Assembly: GCA_905480425.1 (NCBI GenBank)
Contig: CAJQQG010000005.1
Span: forward strand, 28,541 to 92,540
DNA: 64,000 nt
Direction: 5' to 3'
Source: an uncultured Flavobacteriaceae bacterium
Lineage (GTDB): Bacteria; Bacteroidota; Bacteroidia; Flavobacteriales; Flavobacteriaceae
Shown here: one piece after another, positions 42,995-51,314 of the stretch
How positions within the stretch are numbered: the first letter of the stretch is position 1
How the letters are laid out: the number at the start of each line of letters is the position of its first letter
The notes under the pieces: generated by a model
The model's input: only the letters and a program-made list of their open reading frames with translations
Database searches by the model: none
What the model was told of the DNA's origin: nothing
Translations under genes and position numbers: made by a program

Positions 42995-45319
42995 ATGAAA
43001 AATAAAAATACTAAATATATTGATGCCTTAAATGAAGCCCAACGTGGCCCTGTTTTACACAAAGAAGGACCACTAATTGTTATTGCAGGTGCAGGTTCTG
43101 GAAAAACAAGAGTTCTTATCTACCGAATTGCACATTTGATGGCTTCCGGAGTAGACTCCTTCTCTATTTTAGCTTTGACATTTACAAATAAAGCGGCCCG
43201 AGAAATGAAAGCAAGAATTGGAGACCTTGTGGGGGAAGGAGAAGCTAAAAATTTATGGATGGGTACTTTTCACTCTGTTTTTGCAAGAATATTAAGACAG
43301 GAAGCAGATAAATTAGGATTTCCTTCAAATTTCACAATTTATGACACTCAGGATTCTGACCGTTTAATTTCAGCCATTATAAAAGAATTAGGTTTAGAAA
43401 AAGACATTTACAAATACAAGCAGGTTCGAAGCCGAATATCGGCTTTTAAAAATAGTCTAATCACCGTAAAGGCATACTTTAATGACGGAGATTTACAAGA
43501 AGCAGATGCTATGTCTAGACGCCCTAAAATGGGTATGATTTACAAAGAATACGTCGAAAGATGCTTTAAAGCAGGTGCCATGGATTTTGACGATTTATTA
43601 CTTCGAACAAATGAATTATTAAATCGTTATCCAGAAGTTTTAGCCAAATACCAAGATCGCTTCCGTTATATATTGGTGGATGAGTATCAAGATACTAATC
43701 ATTCTCAATATTTAATAGTAAGAGCTTTATCGGACCGTTATCAAAACATATGTGTGGTTGGAGATGATGCGCAAAGTATCTATGCTTTTAGAGGTGCAAA
43801 CATCAATAACATTCTTAATTTTCAGAAAGATTATGATGATGTTGCACTTTATCGTTTAGAACAAAATTATCGATCTACTAAAACAATTGTAAATGCTGCA
43901 AATTCTATTATCAGTCACAATCAAACTAAAATAGATAAAGTTGTTTGGACTTCAAACTCCCAAGGAGAGTCTATCCAGATAAATCGACTTGCAACAGATT
44001 CAGAGGAAGGAAGGCATGTCTCCGCATCTATTTTTGATTTAAAAATGCAAGAACAACGAAAAAATACAGATTTTGCTATTTTATATAGAACAAACGCCCA
44101 GTCAAGAGCTATGGAAGACGCTCTAAGAAAAAGAGATATTCCATACCGAATTTACGGTGGTCTTTCATTTTATCAACGAAAGGAAATTAAAGATGTATTA
44201 GCTTATTTAAGAATTGTAGTTAACCCTAAAGATGAAGAAAGCCTAAAGAGAGTCATTAATTACCCTTCTAGAGGAATAGGACAGACGACTATTGATAAAT
44301 TAGTAGTGGCATCTAAAGAAAATGATTTAACCCTTTTTGAAACCGTATCACGTGCCAAAGAATTAAATATTTCAGTAAATGCAGGAACACTTTTAAAGTT
44401 AACGAATTTCACTACCTTAATTCAACGATTTCATATTGAAAATGAGAACTTAAATGCATTTGAGATTACCGATTTGATTACTAAGAAAATTGGATTGGTT
44501 CAAGAGCTTAAAAAAGATGCTACCCCCGAGGGTATTGCACGAATAGAAAATATTGAAGAACTATTAAATGGAATTCGAGATTTTACTGAAGGACAAGAAG
44601 AGTTAGCAGACGCAAAAGGAAGTTTAACTGAATTTTTAGAGGATGTTGCCTTGGCTACGGACTTAGACAAAGATGATGACCCTAATAGCGATAGGGTTGC
44701 TTTAATGACAATTCATCTTGCAAAGGGATTAGAGTTCCCCTATGTATTTATTGTAGGATTAGAAGAGGACTTATTTCCTTCTGCAATGAGTTTAAATACA
44801 CGATCAGAATTAGAAGAAGAACGACGCTTATTTTATGTAGCCTTAACACGAGCAGAAGAACGTGTTTTTATTTCCTATTCCTTATCTAGGTATAGGTGGG
44901 GAAAATTAATAGATGCTGAGCCCAGTCGTTTCATTGAAGAAATTGAAAGTCAGTATGTAAATCATATTATTCCAAAAGACACATACAATTACAAACCACT
45001 AATTAATACATCTATTTTCGGAGAACCTACTCAATTTAATTCTACTAAGAAACAAGTTAAGACTTCAGTTAACTTAAATACAGCACCCACAATTACTCAG
45101 TTAAAAAAATTACGCAAAATTGAGCATAATTTAGCTGAAGTATCTTTGGGGAAGATTACCCTATTAGAAGGTATGGAGGTAGAGCACACAAGATTTGGTA
45201 AGGGTATAGTTCAAAACATAGAAGGCGAAGGAGCTGATAAAAAAGCTGCCATTGCCTTCAAAGGATTTGGAGTTAAAAATCTTCTTCTGCGATTTGCTAA
45301 ACTTAGTGTTAAGTCGTAA
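42995..45319 (+). CDS. UvrD/PcrA-type ATP-dependent helicase
   Basis: GAGSGKTRVLIYRIAHL, LALTFTNKAAREM, VDEYQDTNHSQY, VGDDAQSIYAFRGA, LMTIHLAKGLEFPYVFIVGLEE. Confidence 0.95.
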   Translation: MKNKNTKYIDALNEAQRGPVLHKEGPLIVIAGAGSGKTRVLIYRIAHLMASGVDSFSILALTFTNKAAREMKARIGDLVGEGEAKNLWMGTFHSVFARILRQEADKLGFPSNFTIYDTQDSDRLISAIIKELGLEKDIYKYKQVRSRISAFKNSLITVKAYFNDGDLQEADAMSRRPKMGMIYKEYVERCFKAGAMDFDDLLLRTNELLNRYPEVLAKYQDRFRYILVDEYQDTNHSQYLIVRALSDRYQNICVVGDDAQSIYAFRGANINNILNFQKDYDDVALYRLEQNYRSTKTIVNAANSIISHNQTKIDKVVWTSNSQGESIQINRLATDSEEGRHVSASIFDLKMQEQRKNTDFAILYRTNAQSRAMEDALRKRDIPYRIYGGLSFYQRKEIKDVLAYLRIVVNPKDEESLKRVINYPSRGIGQTTIDKLVVASKENDLTLFETVSRAKELNISVNAGTLLKLTNFTTLIQRFHIENENLNAFEITDLITKKIGLVQELKKDATPEGIARIENIEELLNGIRDFTEGQEELADAKGSLTEFLEDVALATDLDKDDDPNSDRVALMTIHLAKGLEFPYVFIVGLEEDLFPSAMSLNTRSELEEERRLFYVALTRAEERVFISYSLSRYRWGKLIDAEPSRFIEEIESQYVNHIIPKDTYNYKPLINTSIFGEPTQFNSTKKQVKTSVNLNTAPTITQLKKLRKIEHNLAEVSLGKITLLEGMEVEHTRFGKGIVQNIEGEGADKKAAIAFKGFGVKNLLLRFAKLSVKS

Positions 45320-45388
45320 TCGCTTAACTGAAAATCAGATATTCTAAAATTATTTTAGATTTTTATTTACTTTAAAATAGAACATAAA

Positions 45389-45417
45389 AAAAGGCTATAA
45401 TATAAATATAGCCTTTT
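45389..45417. terminator. bidirectional rho-independent terminator between converging genes
   Basis: AAAAGGCTATA (45389-45399) / TATAGCCTTTT (45407-45417), 7-nt loop, A and T tracts on both sides. Confidence 0.75.
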
Positions 45418-45436
45418 AAATATGTGTCTAATATTT

Positions 45437-46288
45437 TTATTTTGCAGCTTCCATTCCTTGTTCTAGCATGCTATAAAACTGATCTAATTTAGGAAGTACG
45501 ATAATCCTTGTGCGTCTGTTTTTAGCTCTGTTTGAAGAAGTATCATTGTCGGCAACAGGAACATAGTAACTTCTACCTGCAGCAGTCATACGCGCAGGAG
45601 CAACACCAAAGTCTTTTTCAAGTATACGAACAACTGCAGTTGCTCTTTTAACAGAGAGATCCCAGTTATCAACAATACCGTCTGCTTTAATTGGCACGTT
45701 ATCAGAATGGCCTTCTACCATAAACTCAAGCTCTGGTTTATTGTTAACAACGGTTGCAACTTTTCCAAGTACTTCTTTAGCGCGAGAAGTTACAGTATAG
45801 CTTCCACTTCTGAATAAAAGTTTATCTGAAATTGAAACATAAACAACTCCTTTTTCAACATTAATTTCAATATCTTCATCGCTCATATTACCTAAAACTC
45901 CTTTAAGACTAGTAACTAATGCAAGAGTTACCGAATCTTTTTTGGTAACTGCATCTTGCATGCGCTGAATGCGAACATCTTTTTCTTTCATACTTTCAAG
46001 AGACATTTCAAGATTTTCAGCGCCTTTTTGTGAAAGGGTAGTAAGATTTCCAATGTTACTAATTAAGTCTTGGTTATTGGCGGTCAAAAATTTATTTTGT
46101 TCTTGTAAAGATTTTAATGTTACCATTGCAGCTTCTTTTTCCTCATCACAAGAGTTTAGTTTAACTGTAGCAGAATCTAGTAGATTTTTTGTGTTTTGTT
46201 GTAATTCTTCAAGTTCTGTGAATTTTTTTTGTGATACACAAGATGATAATAATATCCCTGAGATCATTAAAGCGATTGCTTTCTTCAT
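45437..46288 (-). CDS. OmpA family lipoprotein
   Basis: Lipobox LLSSCVSQ; coiled-coil; OmpA C-terminal FMVEGHSDNVPI...RATAVVRILEKDFGVAPARMTAAGRS...NRAKNRRTRI. Confidence 0.92.
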   Translation of the reverse strand: MKKAIALMISGILLSSCVSQKKFTELEELQQNTKNLLDSATVKLNSCDEEKEAAMVTLKSLQEQNKFLTANNQDLISNIGNLTTLSQKGAENLEMSLESMKEKDVRIQRMQDAVTKKDSVTLALVTSLKGVLGNMSDEDIEINVEKGVVYVSISDKLLFRSGSYTVTSRAKEVLGKVATVVNNKPELEFMVEGHSDNVPIKADGIVDNWDLSVKRATAVVRILEKDFGVAPARMTAAGRSYYVPVADNDTSSNRAKNRRTRIIVLPKLDQFYSMLEQGMEAAK

Positions 46289-46338
46289 AATATAATTAAA
46301 TTTAAATTTTTATATAATACAAATTAAATGAAAATATT

Positions 46339-47340
46339 CTATTCTCTATTCAAATCCTTAAAAATTAATTCTTTCTCCTTAATAAATGATAATATGATAT
46401 TCCTTGTGTAAAAGTAATTTTCTTTTTTTATGGATCTGTTAGATTTTGCCTTTATAAATTTAAATTTACTATAAAACTCAAAATGAGCCTTAATAATTGC
46501 TAACGAAGAATTGAACTTTAAATTAAACAAATAATAAATACCAATTATACCATCCCAACATAATCTCCTAAAAATTCGCCAAGCAAATTTTTCAGGTGGC
46601 AAATTTTTTGTTAGCATCCAGAGTGAATTTCTGTGGTTTAGAAAAACCTTACGGGGAGAGGTTCCTAGCGTTGCACCTCCCACATGGTATACTTTAGAAG
46701 CACCTAATGCCATTGTTTTGAATCCTGCATTAAAAACTCGCCAGCATAAATCTATTTCTTCTTGGTGTGCGAAAAAGGAATCATCAAATCCATTTTGACT
46801 CCAAAATAGTTTACTGCGAATAAAGAAACAGGCGCCACTTGCCCAAAAAACTTCTTTTGGTAAATCATATTGTCCATTATCTTTTTCAATATTTGAATGA
46901 ATTCTTCCTCTACAAAAAGGAAATCCATTAGCATCAATATAGCCACCTGCTGCACCAGCATATTCAAAATGTGTAGGCTTGTTGTAGTCTAATATATGTG
47001 GTTGTAAAATTCCGGTATCTGAATTTGAGTTAAAATGATTAAGCAAAGGAGGAAGCCAGTTTTTAGTAACTAAAACATCTGAATTAAGTAAACAATATAT
47101 TTCGGCTTTCACTTCCTTTAACCCCTTGTTATAACCACTTGCATAGCCAAAGTTTTGAGATAAAGCAATACATTGAATACTAGGATGATTCATTTTAATC
47201 CACGGCACAGATCCATCAGTAGAGGCATTATCTATGATAACTACATGCGCTTCAGGACTATAATCAACAACATTAGGTAAAAATTTTTCCAGTAATTTAA
47301 TCCCATTATAATTAAGTATAACTACTGCTAATGAATTCAT
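46339..47340 (-). CDS. glycosyltransferase family 2
   Basis: LAVVILNYNGIKLLEKFLP, NASTDGS, LLNSDVLVTKNWL, HQEEIDLCWRVFNAG. Confidence 0.9.
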   Translation of the reverse strand: MNSLAVVILNYNGIKLLEKFLPNVVDYSPEAHVVIIDNASTDGSVPWIKMNHPSIQCIALSQNFGYASGYNKGLKEVKAEIYCLLNSDVLVTKNWLPPLLNHFNSNSDTGILQPHILDYNKPTHFEYAGAAGGYIDANGFPFCRGRIHSNIEKDNGQYDLPKEVFWASGACFFIRSKLFWSQNGFDDSFFAHQEEIDLCWRVFNAGFKTMALGASKVYHVGGATLGTSPRKVFLNHRNSLWMLTKNLPPEKFAWRIFRRLCWDGIIGIYYLFNLKFNSSLAIIKAHFEFYSKFKFIKAKSNRSIKKENYFYTRNIILSFIKEKELIFKDLNRE

Positions 47341-47804
47341 GAGACGGACATATGATTTGGCAAGTCTTTTAAAAAACTATATTGTTTGTTTTTATAGTCC
47401 ATTTGACAAAAGTAATGATCAAAACCGTTTGTTACCATTAAAAATCTGCTCTTTAGAGAAAGGTTATATCGTGCAATTTGGTCAAATGTTTCTTGAGTAA
47501 TTGAAATAGAAGGGGCTTTACATTCAACAAGAATGTGATTTTCTCCTTTTAGATTTAAGACTACTACATCAAAACGTTTTTTAGTTTCATATACCTTAAT
47601 TTCCTTTTCAATTAAAATCCAAGAAGCTGGATATCCTTTGGTTTCAATAAGAAAATTTACACAATGAACACGAACCCATTCTTCTTTAGTACACATCAAC
47701 CATTTTTTGCGAACACGATCAAAAATATAGGATTTATTTTCCTTATTTTTGATTATCACATTATAGTTGGGAAAATTAAGTTTTTCCATGTTGTAAAAAT
47801 GCAA
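47337..47804 (-). CDS. HsdR N-terminal (PD-(D/E)XK) domain protein, standalone
   Basis: KRFDVVVLNLKGENHILVECKAPSISITQETFDQIARYNLSLKSRFLMVTNG nuclease-fold signature; alternative start 47789. Confidence 0.8.
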   Translation of the reverse strand: MHFYNMEKLNFPNYNVIIKNKENKSYIFDRVRKKWLMCTKEEWVRVHCVNFLIETKGYPASWILIEKEIKVYETKKRFDVVVLNLKGENHILVECKAPSISITQETFDQIARYNLSLKSRFLMVTNGFDHYFCQMDYKNKQYSFLKDLPNHMSVS

Positions 47805-47816
47805 TAAATTTTTAAG

Positions 47817-48821
47817 ATGAAAGAGTTCTATACGCTACTTTCCAAGATTGAAAAAAACCAGTTCTCTCCATTTTATTTATTGGCAGGGACTGAAGGGTAT
47901 TTTATTGACGCAATTACAGATGCACTAATTAGCAGGCTGGTTAAAGAGGACTCTAAAGATTTTGATTGTACTTATTTTTATGGAAAAGAGATAGTACCCT
48001 CTGACATTATTGAGACGGCTAAACGATATCCTATGATTGCGAAATACAATGTTGTGATAATTAAAGAAGCACAATTTATAAGGAAAGAACTCTTAGATGA
48101 ATTGATTTCTTATTTGGAAAATCCAATGCCCCACAGTATTGTTATTTTAAATTACAAAAATAAAGTCTTTAATAAAACCAGGAAGTTTTATAAAGCAGCA
48201 CTCAAAATAGGAGAAGTTTTATTAGTGAAACCTCTATACGATAATCAATTAGTTCCATGGGTTACGAATCAAGCTGATCAATTAAATCTTTCGATTGATC
48301 CCAAAGCTGCGGTAATGTTATCTCAATTCATTGGGGCCGATCTAAGCACCCTTAATAATGAATTGATTAAACTTAAGCTTGTTGTAAATGATGGAGAAGT
48401 CATTACTGATGAACACATAGAAGCTCATGTTGGAATTAGTAAAGAGTTTAATAATTTTGAATTTCAAAAAGCCATTGGAATAGGAAAATTCTCAAAAGCT
48501 TTTCAAATTATTCAATATTTTTATAGAAACCCAAAAAATAATCCACTTACATTAACACTTTCAACATTATATAGTTTTTTTCAGAAGCTTCTTATTATTA
48601 AGGGATTAAAAAATCAGTCTAATGTAGCATCTGTAATAGCTGTAAATCCTTATTTTGTAAGTGATTATAAAGCTGCTGCGAGTCGATTAACTATGCGACA
48701 GATAACAATGGGGTTGAAGCATATATTAGAAGCTGATTTAAAAAGTAAAGGAATTGAAGGTGTAAATAATGATTCAAAAAGCATTTTAGAAGAATTACTT
48801 ATTAAGCTTTTCACGCTCTAG
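47817..48821 (+). CDS. holA: DNA polymerase III subunit delta
   Basis: ORF 334 aa; PFYLLAGTEGYFIDAITDAL...VVIIKEAQFIRKELLDELISYLENP; AAVMLSQFIGADLSTLNNELIKL. Confidence 0.9.
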   Translation: MKEFYTLLSKIEKNQFSPFYLLAGTEGYFIDAITDALISRLVKEDSKDFDCTYFYGKEIVPSDIIETAKRYPMIAKYNVVIIKEAQFIRKELLDELISYLENPMPHSIVILNYKNKVFNKTRKFYKAALKIGEVLLVKPLYDNQLVPWVTNQADQLNLSIDPKAAVMLSQFIGADLSTLNNELIKLKLVVNDGEVITDEHIEAHVGISKEFNNFEFQKAIGIGKFSKAFQIIQYFYRNPKNNPLTLTLSTLYSFFQKLLIIKGLKNQSNVASVIAVNPYFVSDYKAAASRLTMRQITMGLKHILEADLKSKGIEGVNNDSKSILEELLIKLFTL

Positions 48822-51242
48822 TTATGATGGGAATTTTGTTGGATTAGCTTCATGCATTATGGCATATACTGCTTCAAAAATATCATCTTCAGAAGGTTTT
48901 GAAAAATAATCGCCATCACCACCATAAGCTGGACGATGTGCTTTTGCTGATAAAAGTTTAGGAGCACTATCTAATAACGAGTAAACATTTTGTTTTTCGA
49001 TAAGTTGCTGTAATATATATGAAGAAGCACCTCCAGGAACATCTTCGTCAACAATCAAGAGACGGTTAGTTTTTAAAATACTATCTCGTATATCTTCACT
49101 TAAATCAAAAGGGATTAAGCTTTGAAGATCAATAACTTCTATATGGATTCCAACCTGTTCTAACTGTTTTGAAGTTGCTTCCACAATTCTGAGGGTAGAA
49201 CCATAAGAAATTACGGTAACATCATTTCCTTCAATTAGAACCTCAATTTTCCCTAAAGCTATTGTAAATTCACCAAGATTTGAGGGAATAGTTTCTTTAA
49301 CACCATAGCCATTTAGAGATTCAACAACAATGGCGGGTTGGTCAATTTGAAGTAAAGTATTATAAAAACCTGCAGCTTGGGTCATGTTTCTAGGAACTAG
49401 AATATGTATACCACGCAGTAAATGAATCATACCTCCCATTGGTGATCCAGAATGCCAAATTCCCTCTAACCGATGTCCTCTAGTTCTAATTATTAATGGA
49501 GCAATTTGTTTTCCAATAGTGCGATAATTCATTGAAGCTAAGTCATCACTTAAAATTTGAATACAATATAAAATATAATCCAAATATTGAATTTCAGCTA
49601 TAGGTCTTAGACCTCTTAATGCTAATCCAATTCCTTGACCAGCTATTGTAACTTCTCTTATACCTGTATCGAAAATTCTTAATTCTCCAAATTTTGTTTG
49701 AAGTCCTTCTAATCCATGATTTACATCTCCAATTTTCCCTACATCCTCACCAAAAATTAAAAGGTTATCATGTTTTTTGAGAAGTAATTCAAAATTATCT
49801 CTAATTATAACACGACCATCAACAAGTTGACTATTATCGTTATATATAGCTGGGACAGTTTTAAAAGCTAATAACTCTTTTTTTGAAACAGTATATAAAT
49901 GTGACGAAATCCGATCGCTTACAAAGGAAGTAAGTTTTACCAACCAATTTATGAACTCATTTACTTGAGCATCGGGATATTTTACTAGAATCATTTTAAT
50001 TTGTCTTCCAGCTGAGATAATATCTTTATATCCTAGGTCAATCACTTTATCTAAATTAGAGAATATAACCTGCAACTTTGTGTCATTGTGTGTTTGTGTT
50101 TTTAACACATTTAAAAAAGAAAGTAATTGTTCTTTCTCTTTTATAATCGGTGCTTTGTATGCATTCCATGCATTTTTTCGAGAGACTTTTACACTTTTCT
50201 TTGCGTCATTTTCAATTTGAACTAACTCACTTTCTTTTGCTATACCTTCTGCAATCATCCAAGCACGCATTATATCATTACAGTCGTGTTTTTTTTCCCA
50301 ATTAAGACGTTCTTTCGATTTATATCGTTCATGAGAACCAGAAGAAGAATGTCCAAGGGGCTGTGTTAGTTCAGTTACATGAACCAGCACAGGTACATGA
50401 TCTTGACGCGCTATTTTTGAAGCAAATTGATACGCATCTATTAATGCTAAATAATCCCATCCTTTTACAGTAATTATTTCAAATCCAGCAGCAGCATCGG
50501 TCCGCTGAAATCCTTTAAGGGCCTCTGAAATACTTTCTTTAACTGTTTGATCTTTATTTGATACGGAGATGCCATATTCATCATCCCAAACGCTTATAAC
50601 CATAGGTACTTGCATCACACCTGCTGCATTAAGTGTTTCAAAAAACATACCTTCACTAGTACTTGCATTCCCAATAGTTCCCCAAGCAATTTCATTTCCG
50701 TTTTTGGAAAACAAATCATCATTGTGGGTCTTGAGATTTCGGTACACTTTTGAGGCTTGTGCTAACCCTAAAAGGCGGGGCATTTGGGATCCAGTGGGAG
50801 AGATATCACCACTATGATTTTTTTGATCGATTACCCTTAGCCAGTTCCCCTTACTATCTCTACTTGCGGTAACAAAATGTCCTCCCATTTGTCTACCACC
50901 AGACATGGGTTCACGTTCAATATCTAAATCAGCATATAGAGCTGCAAAAACATTATCAACTGTAAGAAGTCCTTGAGCAAATAAAAGTGTTTGATCTCTA
51001 TAGTAACCTGACCTAAAATCTCCTTTCTTAAAGAAATGGTTCATCGCAAGTTGAGGTAATTCTTTACCATCTCCAAAAATTCCAAATTTACCTTTTCCAG
51101 AAAACACTTCTCGTCTTCCTAGATAACTACATTCTCTACTTAAAATAGCAATTTTGTAATCTTCTAACACCTGTTTTTTGAAGGCAGTAAAATTAATTTT
51201 ACGATCTTCTTCTTGTTTCTGAATCCTCATATTGTAGGGCAA
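48822..51242 (-). CDS. fused alpha-ketoacid dehydrogenase E1 (alpha+beta)
   Basis: E1-alpha half (SGGRQMGGHFV...TSEGMFFETLNAAGV) and E1-beta half (GEDVGKIGDVNHGLEGLQTKFGELRIFDTGIREVTIAGQGIGLA) in one 806-aa ORF; true start may be ATG at 51230. Confidence 0.9.
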   Translation of the reverse strand: MPYNMRIQKQEEDRKINFTAFKKQVLEDYKIAILSRECSYLGRREVFSGKGKFGIFGDGKELPQLAMNHFFKKGDFRSGYYRDQTLLFAQGLLTVDNVFAALYADLDIEREPMSGGRQMGGHFVTASRDSKGNWLRVIDQKNHSGDISPTGSQMPRLLGLAQASKVYRNLKTHNDDLFSKNGNEIAWGTIGNASTSEGMFFETLNAAGVMQVPMVISVWDDEYGISVSNKDQTVKESISEALKGFQRTDAAAGFEIITVKGWDYLALIDAYQFASKIARQDHVPVLVHVTELTQPLGHSSSGSHERYKSKERLNWEKKHDCNDIMRAWMIAEGIAKESELVQIENDAKKSVKVSRKNAWNAYKAPIIKEKEQLLSFLNVLKTQTHNDTKLQVIFSNLDKVIDLGYKDIISAGRQIKMILVKYPDAQVNEFINWLVKLTSFVSDRISSHLYTVSKKELLAFKTVPAIYNDNSQLVDGRVIIRDNFELLLKKHDNLLIFGEDVGKIGDVNHGLEGLQTKFGELRIFDTGIREVTIAGQGIGLALRGLRPIAEIQYLDYILYCIQILSDDLASMNYRTIGKQIAPLIIRTRGHRLEGIWHSGSPMGGMIHLLRGIHILVPRNMTQAAGFYNTLLQIDQPAIVVESLNGYGVKETIPSNLGEFTIALGKIEVLIEGNDVTVISYGSTLRIVEATSKQLEQVGIHIEVIDLQSLIPFDLSEDIRDSILKTNRLLIVDEDVPGGASSYILQQLIEKQNVYSLLDSAPKLLSAKAHRPAYGGDGDYFSKPSEDDIFEAVYAIMHEANPTKFPS

Positions 51243-51314
51243 AATTACAAAAAATTAAGTAGTACTTAAACTCGAGAGAATGTTGGTTTTTATTTAAGAT
51301 GATAAGCACTTAGT

